DNA of 42,759 bases from the NCBI GenBank assembly GCA_031287575.1, contig JAITSV010000078.1, positions 1-42,759 of the forward strand, given 5' to 3'. The notes under the pieces are model-generated. The model ran no database searches and was not told where the DNA came from. It saw nothing but the letters and a program-made list of their open reading frames with translations. Positions within the stretch are counted from its first letter, which is position 1, and every line of letters begins with the position of its first letter. Below, in pieces: positions 33,622 to 41,674 of the stretch. The DNA comes from Desulfovibrio sp. (GTDB taxonomy: Bacteria; Desulfobacterota; Desulfovibrionia; Desulfovibrionales; Desulfovibrionaceae). The position numbers were made by a program, and so were the translations under genes.

Positions 33622-34588
33622 GGGCGGCGTCCCCGCTTCCCGCTCCCCACGCGGCGCGCACCGCGTCGCGCAGGGCGGCAAGGGCCGGTTCCTCGGCCCG
33701 CGCGGCGGGCGCCGCGAAGGCAAGCGTCACGTGGGCCACGGGCCGCTCGCGCAGGGCCAGGCGGCCTTCGGCCACGGCGGCGCGCGCCTCGGCCTCGACC
33801 ATCACCGTCAGCCCGGCGCCTCCGGCGGCAAGGGCGCACAAGGCGTCCTCCTGCTCGGCCACGGCGGCCACGGTGGGCTCCACGCCCACGGCGGCGAACA
33901 ACCGCTCCATCACCGGGCAGAACGGACATTCGCACGGTACCCACAGCCAGGGCAGGGCCGCCAGTTCGGCCAGGGAGCCCGACTGCAGCACCTCCGCCCA
34001 TTCCACCGGACCGATGACATGCAGCCCGATCCGGGCCAACGGCGTCACGGCCAGCCCTTCCGGTGCCGTCACGCCTTCGAACGGGGCGCCGCCCGCCCCG
34101 CCATCCGATCCGCCATCTGCCCCACCTGTCGGGGTCTTATCCGCCAGATACAAAAAGCCCGCGTCCAGTTCGCCGGACCGCAGGTCGGCCACCACTTCCC
34201 AACTCATGGCCCGCGACAGGCGCAGCCGCACGCGGGGCGCGGACTGGCGCAACAGGGCGTGCGCCGCGTCCACCCGCAAAAGATGCGAGGCCGCGTGCAG
34301 GGCAAGGGTCACCTGGCCCTCCGGTTCGCCCCGCAGGGCCAGGGCGCGCGCCCGCAATTCCTCGGCCCCCGCCAGCACCGTGCCCGCCCGCTCGCGCAGG
34401 TCGCGCCCGGCGTCGGTCAGTTCCATGCCGCGCGGGGTACGCCGGAACAGGGCCACCCCCAGTTCGTCCTCCAGCGCGCGGATGTGCGCGCTGACGGCGG
34501 GGGGGCTGGCGTGCAGCCGTTCCGCCGCGCGGGTCAGGTTTCCGGTGTCCGCCACCACGGCGAAGGTGCGCAACTGATAGAGTTCCAT
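33608..34588 (-). CDS. LysR-family transcriptional regulator
   Basis: 326 residues; GGGGAG precedes the ATG at 34588. The N-terminal winged helix is typical: MELYQLRTFAVVADTGNLTR, AAERLHASPPAVSAHIRALE, DELGVALFRRTPRGMELTDAG. The effector domain (about 90-300) follows. It contains an 18-residue Gly/Asp/Ala insert (near 165-182), and a PCECPFCP segment with three cysteines near 217, which could make it thiol- or metal-responsive. It is divergent from the methyltransferase gene across 212 bases, the standard layout for a LysR regulator and its target. The ligand is unknown. Confidence 0.92.
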   Translation of the reverse strand: MELYQLRTFAVVADTGNLTRAAERLHASPPAVSAHIRALEDELGVALFRRTPRGMELTDAGRDLRERAGTVLAGAEELRARALALRGEPEGQVTLALHAASHLLRVDAAHALLRQSAPRVRLRLSRAMSWEVVADLRSGELDAGFLYLADKTPTGGADGGSDGGAGGAPFEGVTAPEGLAVTPLARIGLHVIGPVEWAEVLQSGSLAELAALPWLWVPCECPFCPVMERLFAAVGVEPTVAAVAEQEDALCALAAGGAGLTVMVEAEARAAVAEGRLALRERPVAHVTLAFAAPAARAEEPALAALRDAVRAAWGAGSGDAAPTAR

Positions 34589-34800
34589 GCTTCTCCCCAA
34601 GCCTGCCGCCCATGGCAGCCTGTCCGCAGACTCGCGTCCGTCTGGCGGATTGCGCCTGTTTGGCCGACCGCGCCCGGCTGGCGGACTGGCCGCCTTCGGC
34701 TTTTCCGAACCCGCCACCGGAACATGCGAATGGCCACGCGAACACCACGGGCATACATTCCGGCATCCGATGGCCACCCGAAACATGCAGGAGGACGCAA

Positions 34801-35439
34801 ATGGGATGCAAGGGCTATTTCGATGCCGTGGCGGACAACTGGGACACCCTGCGCGCCGGATTCTTTTCCGAGGCCGTGCGCGAGGCGGCCTGCGCGCGGG
34901 TGCCCCTGGCCCCCGGCCAGGCCGCGGCGGACGTGGGCGCGGGCACCGGCTTCGTCACCGAGGCGCTGGTGGCGCGGGAGGTGGCCGTCATGGCGCTGGA
35001 CGCCGACGCCGCCATGCTGGACGTGCTGCGTCGCAAGCCCTTTGCGGCGGGCGGCCCCGGCCTGCCCCCCGTGGTCTGCCGGGTCTGCCAGGGCAACGCC
35101 CTGCCCCTGCCCGACGGCGCGGTGGACCATGCCTTCGCCAACATGTACCTGCACCATGCCGACGACCCCGGCGCGGCCCTGCGCGAAATGGCCCGCATCG
35201 TCCGGCCCGGCGGCCGGGTGGTGCTGACCGACCTGGACCTGCACGACAACGCCTTTCTGCTGCGGGAACACCATGACCGCTGGCCCGGCTTCCGGCGCGG
35301 GGACGTGGCCCGCTGGCTGAGCGCGGCGGGGCTGTGCGACGTGCGCGTGGAAGACGCGGGGGGCACCTGCTGCGCCACGTCGTCCTGCGGGTGCGCCAGC
35401 GCCAGCATTTCCATCTTCGTGGCCTCGGGCACCAGGTAA
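34801..35439 (+). CDS. class I SAM-dependent methyltransferase with cysteine-rich C-terminus
   Basis: 212 residues, AGGAGG upstream of ATG 34801. Motif I is DVGAGTGFV (44-52), followed by MALDADAAML (ribose-binding acidic residue), GNALPLPDGAVDHAFAN and LREMARIVRPGGRVVLTDLD, all typical of the UbiE/ArsM-like group. The C-terminus has GGTCCATSSCGCASAS, four closely spaced cysteines. This recalls the cysteine-containing C-termini of some metal(loid) methyltransferases, but a thiol or small-molecule substrate is also possible. The divergent LysR gene is probably its regulator. Confidence 0.85.
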   Translation: MGCKGYFDAVADNWDTLRAGFFSEAVREAACARVPLAPGQAAADVGAGTGFVTEALVAREVAVMALDADAAMLDVLRRKPFAAGGPGLPPVVCRVCQGNALPLPDGAVDHAFANMYLHHADDPGAALREMARIVRPGGRVVLTDLDLHDNAFLLREHHDRWPGFRRGDVARWLSAAGLCDVRVEDAGGTCCATSSCGCASASISIFVASGTR

Positions 35440-35500
35440 TCCCGCCGGACAGGTGGGCCACGGCGGCATGGCCGCCCCACCGCCAGCCCCCGGAACGGCA

Positions 35501-35531
35501 CGGGGCGGAAGAGCCACGCTCTCCCGCCCCG
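35501..35531. repeat. GC-rich hairpin between methyltransferase and Dabb genes
   Basis: CGGGGCGGAAGAG (35501-35513) pairs with CTCTCCCGCCCCG (35519-35531) with one mismatch. It lies between convergent genes, but the only A/T run (GAAAAAGG, plus strand) is on the wrong side for a typical terminator on either strand. Confidence 0.5.
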
Positions 35532-35567
35532 GAAAAAGGCACCGCCGGGCACTCCCGGCCAGCGCGG

Positions 35568-35873
35568 CTAGATCGTGTAGTCGATGGCCTTGCGGCTGGC
35601 CACGATCTTCTTGATGAAGTCCACGCATTGCACGTGCTCGGGATGTTCGGCGTAGGCCTTCAGCCCTTCGGCGTCGTCGTGGGTGGACACCAGGATGATC
35701 TGCACCGGCTCGGTGGTGGTGCCGAGGAAGGTGGTGCTCACTTCCAGCCCCTTCAGGCTGGGAATCCTGCCCATGAGCGGGTCGAGCATGGCCTTCATCT
35801 TGGCGGCGTTCTCGGCGGCGGAGGCGCCTTCGGCCTCGTCCTTCAGGGTCCACCAGACGATATGCTTGAGCAT
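35568..35873 (-). CDS. Dabb-domain (stress-responsive A/B barrel) protein
   Basis: 101 residues beginning MLKHIVWWTLKDEAEG, the usual opening of the Dabb family (IHHIVxWxLKD). AKMKAMLDPLMGRIPSLKGLEV and a later YAEHPEHVQCVDFIKKI complete the ferredoxin-like dimeric barrel. Members bind small hydrophobic ligands or act as small enzymes (such as olivetolic acid cyclase relatives), and many are of unknown function. It is alone on the minus strand. Confidence 0.9.
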   Translation of the reverse strand: MLKHIVWWTLKDEAEGASAAENAAKMKAMLDPLMGRIPSLKGLEVSTTFLGTTTEPVQIILVSTHDDAEGLKAYAEHPEHVQCVDFIKKIVASRKAIDYTI

Positions 35874-36282
35874 GGGAAACCTCGTGCGGCGTTGGGGTTT
35901 GGATGGTCCCTCCCGTATGCGACACGACGGGCTGCGTGGTCAACCGGTGCGGGCATGCGCACCCGCTGGGGCATATGCCGCACTGCATCGCAGCGCCGCC
36001 CGCCACGGCAGGGGGCATCACCCGTGCCCCCCTCCCCTTGGCCAGCATCCCGCCATCGACGGCGGCACCCCGCCACCGGCCTGTCCGTGTCCCCGCGCCC
36101 CCTGTGTTCCCCGTGCCCTTCATCCCCGCACCCGCGCCCCGCCACTGCAACGCCATGCCGTCCGCCCCCGTCGGTGACGTTACGGCGACACCCAGCATTC
36201 CCCGCCCGCCGCCGCGTCGCATGGGATTGCGGCGAATCCGGCTTTGCCGTACATCCGTGAAGTCTCACATGAAGGAGCTTGC
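35874..36282. other. 409-base gap upstream of the acyl-CoA synthetase
   Basis: GC-rich with no conserved frame. Promoters for the Dabb gene (minus) and the synthetase gene (plus) must lie here, but no clear elements are visible apart from the AAGGAG ribosome site at 36273-36278. Confidence 0.4.
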
Positions 36283-37971
36283 ATGGAGTTGCAGACGCTT
36301 ACCCTCAGGCGGGTGCTGGAACGCAGCGCCGAACTGTACGCCGACCAGCCCGCGCTGTCGCAGATCGGTGGCACGCCGGTCACCTTTCGTGAACTGCTCG
36401 AACACGCCACCACGGTATCCGCCCTGCTGGCGGAACAGGGCGTGGCGCGCGGCGACCGGGTGGCCATCCTGTCCGAAAGCATGCCCAACTGGGGCATCGC
36501 CTATTTCGCCATTACCGCCATGGGCGCCATTGCCGTGCCCATCCTGCCGGAATTCCATGCGGATGCCGTCCACCACATCATCCGCCATTCGGAGGCCAAG
36601 GTGGTGCTGGTCTCCGAGCGGCTGTTCCCCAAGCTGGAGGACGGCCAGTTCGACACCCCGCCGGAGCTCATCCAGATAGAGAATTTCCACCCCGTGCAGC
36701 AGGGCGCCACGCGCGACAAGCTGCGCGAGCTGAAGGAACGCGGCCTGCGCGAATTCCGCCGCCTGCGCGACAAGGCCATGCGCTTCACCCACCTGGCCGC
36801 CGAAGAGCCGGGAGAGGACGACGTGGCGGCCATCATCTACACCTCCGGCACCACCGGCCATTCCAAGGGCGTGGTGCTGACCCACCGCAACATCGTGTGG
36901 GACGCCGACGCGGTGAAGAGCATCGTGCGCATTGCCCCCGGCGACCGCATGCTGTCCATCCTGCCCCTGTCGCACACTTACGAATGCACGCTGGGCCTGG
37001 TGCTGCCGGTGCTGAACGGCGCCCACGTGCACTACATGGACAAGCCGCCCACGGCGCGCGCCCTGCTGCCCGCGCTGGCCCAGGTGCGGCCCACGGCCAT
37101 GCTGTCCGTGCCGCTGGTCATCGAAAAGATCTTCAAGTCCGCCGTGCTGCCCAAATTCACCGATACCTGGCTGAAGCGGCGGCTGTACGCACTGCCCTTC
37201 GTGCGGCGCAAGCTGCACGCGATGGCGGGCAAGAAACTGCTGCAAACCTTTGGCGGCGCGCTGCGCATCTTCTGCATCGGCGGCGCGGCCATCGCGCCCG
37301 ACGTGGAACGCTTTCTGCGCGAGGCGGGCTTTCCGTACGCCATCGGCTACGGCCTGACCGAAACGTCGCCCCTGGTCGCGGGCTGCGGTCCGTCGGACAC
37401 CCGCCTGACCGCCACCGGCTGGCCCCTGACCGGAGTGGAAGTGCGCATCGACGCGCCCGACCCGGCCACCGGCGAAGGCGAAATACTGGTGCGCGGCCCC
37501 AACGTGATGCGCGAATACGCCAAGGCGCCGGAAATCACCGCCTCCGTGTTCACCGAGGACGGCTGGTTCCGCACCGGCGACCTCGGCAAGTTCGACCGCG
37601 ACGGCTACCTGTACATCAAGGGCAGGCTGAAGAACGTCATCGTGGGCCCCAGCGGCGAGAACATCTACCCCGAAGAGGTGGAGGCGGTCATCCAGCAGTC
37701 GCCGTACGTGCTGGAATCGCTGGTGTTCCAGCTGGACGGCAGGCTGGCGGCGCGCATCCACCTGGATTACGCGCGGCTGGACGAGGAATTCGGCGGCCTG
37801 CCCGCCACCAAGGCCCGCGACAAGGTGGCCGCCCTGCTGGAAGAACTGCGCAACGACGTGAACACCAAGGTGTCCACCTTCGCGCGGCTGCACAAGGTCA
37901 TCGAGCAGACCGAACCCTTCGAGAAGACCCCCACCCACAAGATCAAGCGCTACCTGTACGTGGAACAATAG
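36283..37971 (+). CDS. long-chain acyl-CoA synthetase (AMP-binding)
   Basis: 562 residues with AAGGAG seven bases or so before ATG 36283. The adenylate-forming core is complete: YTSGTTGHSKG (186-196; Ser where Pro is usual), YGLTETSP (356-363), DGWFRTGDLGKFDRDGYLYI, GRLKNVIVGPSGENIYPEEVE and the late catalytic Lys555 in THKIKRYLY. The order and the GENIYPEEVE motif place it with bacterial long-chain acyl-CoA synthetases of the FadD15 type. It activates fatty acids as acyl-AMP and then acyl-CoA at the inner membrane. No other fatty-acid gene is adjacent. Confidence 0.93.
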   Translation: MELQTLTLRRVLERSAELYADQPALSQIGGTPVTFRELLEHATTVSALLAEQGVARGDRVAILSESMPNWGIAYFAITAMGAIAVPILPEFHADAVHHIIRHSEAKVVLVSERLFPKLEDGQFDTPPELIQIENFHPVQQGATRDKLRELKERGLREFRRLRDKAMRFTHLAAEEPGEDDVAAIIYTSGTTGHSKGVVLTHRNIVWDADAVKSIVRIAPGDRMLSILPLSHTYECTLGLVLPVLNGAHVHYMDKPPTARALLPALAQVRPTAMLSVPLVIEKIFKSAVLPKFTDTWLKRRLYALPFVRRKLHAMAGKKLLQTFGGALRIFCIGGAAIAPDVERFLREAGFPYAIGYGLTETSPLVAGCGPSDTRLTATGWPLTGVEVRIDAPDPATGEGEILVRGPNVMREYAKAPEITASVFTEDGWFRTGDLGKFDRDGYLYIKGRLKNVIVGPSGENIYPEEVEAVIQQSPYVLESLVFQLDGRLAARIHLDYARLDEEFGGLPATKARDKVAALLEELRNDVNTKVSTFARLHKVIEQTEPFEKTPTHKIKRYLYVEQ

Positions 37972-38209
37972 ACGGCGCCAGATATCGCCGGATCGCGCCG
38001 GGCATGGGCGGATTCGCCGGACGGCGCGGGATGCGGGCCAGCGTCCGTCATCCCCGCATCAGGGGTCAAATTTCTTGGCCGCCTTCCGGGACCGGGAAAG
38101 ACAGGTTCAACTTCCTGCACGCGGGGCAGCGTCGCAACCCGACGCGGCACGCACACAAAATCCATATAATTCAAATGTGTTGCATAGCGAAACCACCAGC
38201 CGGTGCACC

Positions 38210-38226
38210 TTGGCACGCCTCGTGCA
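38210..38226 (+). promoter_or_regulatory. sigma-54-like promoter
   Basis: TTGGCACGCCTCGTGCA holds the invariant GG (38212-38213) and GC (38224-38225) doublets ten bases apart and a perfect TGGCACG -24 box; the -12 box is GTGCA rather than TTGCA. An AT-rich segment around 38155-38180 upstream could hold an IHF or activator site. A start near 38237 is predicted. Confidence 0.6.
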
Positions 38227-38236
38227 ATAAACCAGA

Positions 38237-38303
38237 CATCCTTCCTTTCTTTGCATGACGCAGAAATCGGCTTGCGGGCGGTCCGCAAGCCGTTCTGCGT
38301 TTT
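38237..38303 (+). ncRNA. candidate short regulatory RNA
   Basis: From the predicted sigma-54 start to the end of the terminator is about 67 bases. The 5' part is a single-stranded-looking pyrimidine stretch (CATCCTTCCTTTCTTTGC), complementary in style to ribosome-binding sites; the 3' part is a long terminator hairpin. There is no convincing peptide. The alternative is a leader and attenuator for the HDOD gene that starts at 38415. The gap 37972-38414 holds nothing else clear. Confidence 0.4.
38258..38303 (+). terminator. strong rho-independent terminator
   Basis: ACGCAGAA and CGGCTTGCGG arms (38258-38277) pair with CCGCAAGCCG and TTCTGCGT (38283-38300) with a two-base bulge and a five-base loop, followed by TTT. 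It lies 287 bases past the acyl-CoA synthetase stop, far for that gene's terminator. Confidence 0.85.
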
Positions 38304-38414
38304 GGGCCATCGCACACCCGATAGTGTCCGCTTTTCAAGCCGGACGCTCTGGGGTATCCGTCAGGCAGACGGACACCCTCTGCCCGCGCCCCGCGCGGCA
38401 CACCCGGCCATATC

Positions 38415-39653
38415 ATGGGATTCTTCAACGGCGGAAAGCCCCGTGCAGCCGCCCCTTCCGCAGCCGCCCCAAAGGCTGGGACCGCGTCGCACCCGGCCCA
38501 GCCCGCTCCGGGCTCCGGACCGGAACGCGAAGCGGATAACGCCACACGCCCCGGCCCCGCCAGGGTGGACACCCCTGCCGCATGGGCGGACGCGGAACTA
38601 GCCCGGCGCTTCGCCCAGGTGGACCTGACCCATCCGCTGCTGGCCGAACTGGCGGGCTGGACACGCGCACGCCTGCTGCGCGATGGGCAGCCGGACATGG
38701 CCCGCACGGCCCGGAATCCTTCCGGCGCCTCCACTGGCACCTCCACTGGCGGCCGCGCCGCCACGGCCCAGCCCACCGCGCCGCACCCCACGGCACTGCG
38801 AGCGGACGCGCCCTCGCTGGCCGCGCTGCTGGCCCGCCGCCCGGCCCTGACCACCCCGCCGGAAGTGGTGCAACGCCTGAGCGCGTTGGTGACCTCCGAC
38901 GACGCCACCCCAGACGACGTGGCGCGCGTCATCCAGCACGACACCTACCTGACCGCCGCCGTGCTGCGCATCGCCAACAGCCCGCTGCATGCCCCGCTGG
39001 TGCCGGTGGAAACGGTGCAGCGCGCCGTGATGATGCTGGGCATGCGTCAGATTCTCAGCCTGGTCACCGCCGCCTCGCTGATGCGCCTGATGACCCCGCG
39101 CGACGTGGCGGCCCGGCGCACCTTCTGGCGGCACGCGGCCTGCGCGGCTACGGCGGCCCGCGCCCTGGCCGTGGCCTGCGGCGGGGCCGAGCCGGGCCGG
39201 GCCTTTGTCGCGGGCATGCTGCACGACATCGGCCATCTGCTGCTGATGGGCAACCTGCCGGACCTGGCCGCCCAGATATCCCGCCGCGCCCTGGAAGGGG
39301 CCATGCCCATCCAGGTGGCGGAGCGCCAGTTGCTGGGCTACGACCACTGCGACATCGGCCGCCGCCTGCTGGATGCCTGGCGGCTGGGCGATGCCGTGGC
39401 CGAAGCGGCGGCAACCCATCATGAACCGGATGCCCGCGCATGGACCGACCTTGGCCTGTACGTGCATCTGGGTGATTATATCGCCATGGCCCTGGGCTAC
39501 CACATGCCGGGCGACGAGTTGTTGCGCCAGCCCGCGCGCGGCGCGCTGGACCGGCTGAACCTGGCCCCGGCGGCCTTCTCGTCGCTGGTGGGCCATGTAC
39601 TGGCCGACACCGAGGCCATGGAGCAGGCCCTTTTTGGCGAGTCGGCGGCCTGA
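38415..39653 (+). CDS. HDOD-domain signalling protein
   Basis: 412 residues from ATG 38415; no Shine-Dalgarno is evident, so the start is less certain. The N-terminal 140 residues are low-complexity (Ala/Pro/Thr/Arg). The HDOD domain (about 150-345) has TPPEVVQRLSALV, VIQHDTYLTAAVLRIANSPL, VQRAVMMLGMRQILSLVTAA, HDIGHLLLMGNLP (His270, Asp271) and ERQLLGYDHCDIGRRLLDAW. HDOD proteins are HD-like but usually lack phosphodiesterase activity, and they link to chemotaxis, stress or second-messenger signalling. No partner domain is fused. The upstream sigma-54-like promoter and terminator may affect its expression. Confidence 0.88.
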   Translation: MGFFNGGKPRAAAPSAAAPKAGTASHPAQPAPGSGPEREADNATRPGPARVDTPAAWADAELARRFAQVDLTHPLLAELAGWTRARLLRDGQPDMARTARNPSGASTGTSTGGRAATAQPTAPHPTALRADAPSLAALLARRPALTTPPEVVQRLSALVTSDDATPDDVARVIQHDTYLTAAVLRIANSPLHAPLVPVETVQRAVMMLGMRQILSLVTAASLMRLMTPRDVAARRTFWRHAACAATAARALAVACGGAEPGRAFVAGMLHDIGHLLLMGNLPDLAAQISRRALEGAMPIQVAERQLLGYDHCDIGRRLLDAWRLGDAVAEAAATHHEPDARAWTDLGLYVHLGDYIAMALGYHMPGDELLRQPARGALDRLNLAPAAFSSLVGHVLADTEAMEQALFGESAA

Positions 39654-39796
39654 CGGGAATACCCGTGGCGCAATCGTCGGGGCCTCGTCCAAACCTGACC
39701 GGCGCTGCTTCCCTTCGGGCACGGCACCGCCATGCTCCCCCGGCGCACCGCCATCCCGGCTGCGCCCCGCGAATCCTTCCACTCCCTAAACGCAAC

Positions 39797-39829
39797 AGCG
39801 GCGTGCACGGTCTGCCCGTCCACGCCGCT
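39797..39829. terminator. hairpin between convergent HDOD and transporter genes
   Basis: AGCGGCGTG (39797-39805) pairs perfectly with CACGCCGCT (39821-39829). On the plus strand GCTCATTTCACGTT follows, on the minus strand GTTGCGTTTAG; either could be a weak T-run, so it may serve both genes. Confidence 0.5.
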
Positions 39830-39892
39830 GCTCATTTCACGTTCGCTCCACGCAGACAAGGCAACGCCCTGTCCGCGCGGGTACAATCCCTG

Positions 39893-41110
39893 CTACTTGC
39901 GCGCCCGGCCCGCGTGCGCGGTGATGGCCGCCTGCACCCGCGCCTGCGGCCCCACCAGCACCGCCCCGGCCAGCAGGCCCGCCAGCAGTCCCCAGAACGA
40001 CGAGCCCACGCCCAACAGGCTCACCCCGGACACGGTGACCAGAAACGTGATGATGGCGCTTTCCCGGTGCACCGGGTCTTCCGTGGCCTGGGTCAGCCCG
40101 CCCAGAAAGGCCCCCAGCAGGGCAAGGCCCGACACCACGGCCACCAGCGCCTGCGGCAGGGCCGTGAACAGGTCCACCAGCGTGGCCCCGAAGGTGCCCA
40201 CCAGCACGTAGAACCCGCCGCAGAAGATGCCCGCCCAGTAGCGCCGCGCCGGGTCCGCGTGGGCTTCCGGCCCGGTGCAGATGGCGGCGGTGATGGCCGC
40301 CAGGTTCACCCCGTGCGAGCCGAACGGCGCCAGCAGGGTGGAGGCAACGCCCGTCCACGTGACCAGCGGGCTGCCCGGGGTGTCGTAGCCGGATGCGCGC
40401 ATCACCCCAAGGCCCGTGGCGTTCTGCCCGGCCATGGCCACCACGAACAGCGGCACGCCAAGGCCCAGCAGCGCCCCCATGGTGAAGCGGGGCATGGTGA
40501 ACACCGGCACGGCGGGTGCGGCACTCACCGCGCCGAACGAAAGCTGCCCGGTCAGCCCCGCCACCAGCAGGCCCGCCAGAAGCGGCAGCAGCACGGCGTA
40601 GCGAGGAGCCAGGCGACGGGCCGCCAGCCATGTCAGCAGCATGGGCGCCACCAGCAGCGGCGCGGCCTGCATCCGCGAGAACACGTCCACGCAGAACCGG
40701 AACAGGATGCCCGCCAGCATGGCCGACACCACCGCCCTGGGAATGCGATCCATGAACGCGGCGAACAGCCCGGTGACCCCGAACACGGTGATGGCCACGC
40801 CCACGGCGATGAACGCCCCGATGGCCTCCGGATAGCTGTAGGCGGTCCATCCGGCGGCCAGCAGCGCCGCGCCGGGGGTGGACCACGCGGTGATCACCGG
40901 CACGCGATAGCGCAGGCTGAGGCCGATGCCGGTCACGCCGCTGGCCACGGAAATGGCCCAGATCCAGCTGGACAGCTGGGCCTGGGTCAGCTGGGCGGCC
41001 TCGGCGGCCTGGAACATCAGCGCGGCAGGCCCGGCGTAGGAAACGATGACCGCCACCAAGCCCGCCACGAGGGCGGAGAGCGACGATTCGGACAGGATGC
41101 GCCTCAGCAT
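39893..41110 (-). CDS. BenE-family (benzoate/H+ symporter type) membrane transporter
   Basis: 405 residues; GGGGAGG precedes the ATG at 41110 (the longer frame to 41281 has no support). About 11-12 hydrophobic segments are visible. Family landmarks are AGLVAVIVSYAGPAALMFQAA, ITAWSTPGAALLA near segment 3, AGQNATGLGVMRASGYDTP and PFGSHGVNLAAITAAICTG. BenE proteins take up benzoate or similar aromatic acids with protons. No catabolic genes are adjacent, so the true substrate is open. Confidence 0.92.
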   Translation of the reverse strand: MLRRILSESSLSALVAGLVAVIVSYAGPAALMFQAAEAAQLTQAQLSSWIWAISVASGVTGIGLSLRYRVPVITAWSTPGAALLAAGWTAYSYPEAIGAFIAVGVAITVFGVTGLFAAFMDRIPRAVVSAMLAGILFRFCVDVFSRMQAAPLLVAPMLLTWLAARRLAPRYAVLLPLLAGLLVAGLTGQLSFGAVSAAPAVPVFTMPRFTMGALLGLGVPLFVVAMAGQNATGLGVMRASGYDTPGSPLVTWTGVASTLLAPFGSHGVNLAAITAAICTGPEAHADPARRYWAGIFCGGFYVLVGTFGATLVDLFTALPQALVAVVSGLALLGAFLGGLTQATEDPVHRESAIITFLVTVSGVSLLGVGSSFWGLLAGLLAGAVLVGPQARVQAAITAHAGRARK

Positions 41111-41674
41111 GCGGACCTCCCCCGAACAGAGCCGGAAACAGGGCGGGTAACTGGCCGCGAGGCGGCAGGCATGAGACAGGGAAGCCTGACAGGAGTGCCA
41201 CAGGCAGCGTGGCACATGGTGTTGCAGGCGCGCGCGACGCAACGCATGCCTGCGGCAAGGCTGGCGCGGATGGCGCGGCAACGTCGCACGACAAGACCGG
41301 TGCGTCTGCGGCGGGCTCCGTGGTCCGTTGCGGCATCAACGCCGCCGAATCGGGGAAGGATTGCGTGAAAGGCCATGAACAAGCACATGGGCGGCCTCCG
41401 GACAGGCTTCCCCGGACGGGGAAGGTGGTTGTCGGCATCGTGTCCGATGCGGCCCAGGCGAGCGGCGCTAGCAAATGCCGCGCTCCCTCGTGGTGTTGCT
41501 CCACTCTCTCGCCAGTCGCGCGGCATCATGATGGTTATTGGCGGTGCTAGCCCTTTGCCCCCGGCTTCGTCAAGCCAGTCATGGAGGACTCCCTAATAAC
41601 GCATATCTAATAGCGGGAAAATGTTTGCGCATATACGGTGGACCAAACAACCTCAACCCAAGGAGTTCATCACC
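41111..41674. other. 564-base gap between BenE-type and lipoprotein genes
   Basis: No gene is supportable on either strand. From about 41590 to 41640 the sequence turns AT-rich (CCCTAATAACGCATATC, then a run with ATATACGG), probably the control region of the lipoprotein gene, but I cannot assign a clear -35/-10 pair. Confidence 0.4.

Noticed and set aside
35501..35531. Hairpin as terminator of the methyltransferase or Dabb gene
   Set aside because: The stem is strong, but the T-run expected after it on either strand is missing.
38165..38170. Perfect TATAAT as a sigma-70 -10 box
   Set aside because: No acceptable -35 lies 15-19 bases upstream, so it was not called as a promoter, though it could give a longer form of the candidate RNA.
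41104..41529. A 141-codon minus-strand frame upstream of the BenE-type gene
   Set aside because: It is Arg/Ala/Pro-rich with no motif and overlaps the likely promoter of the transporter gene.
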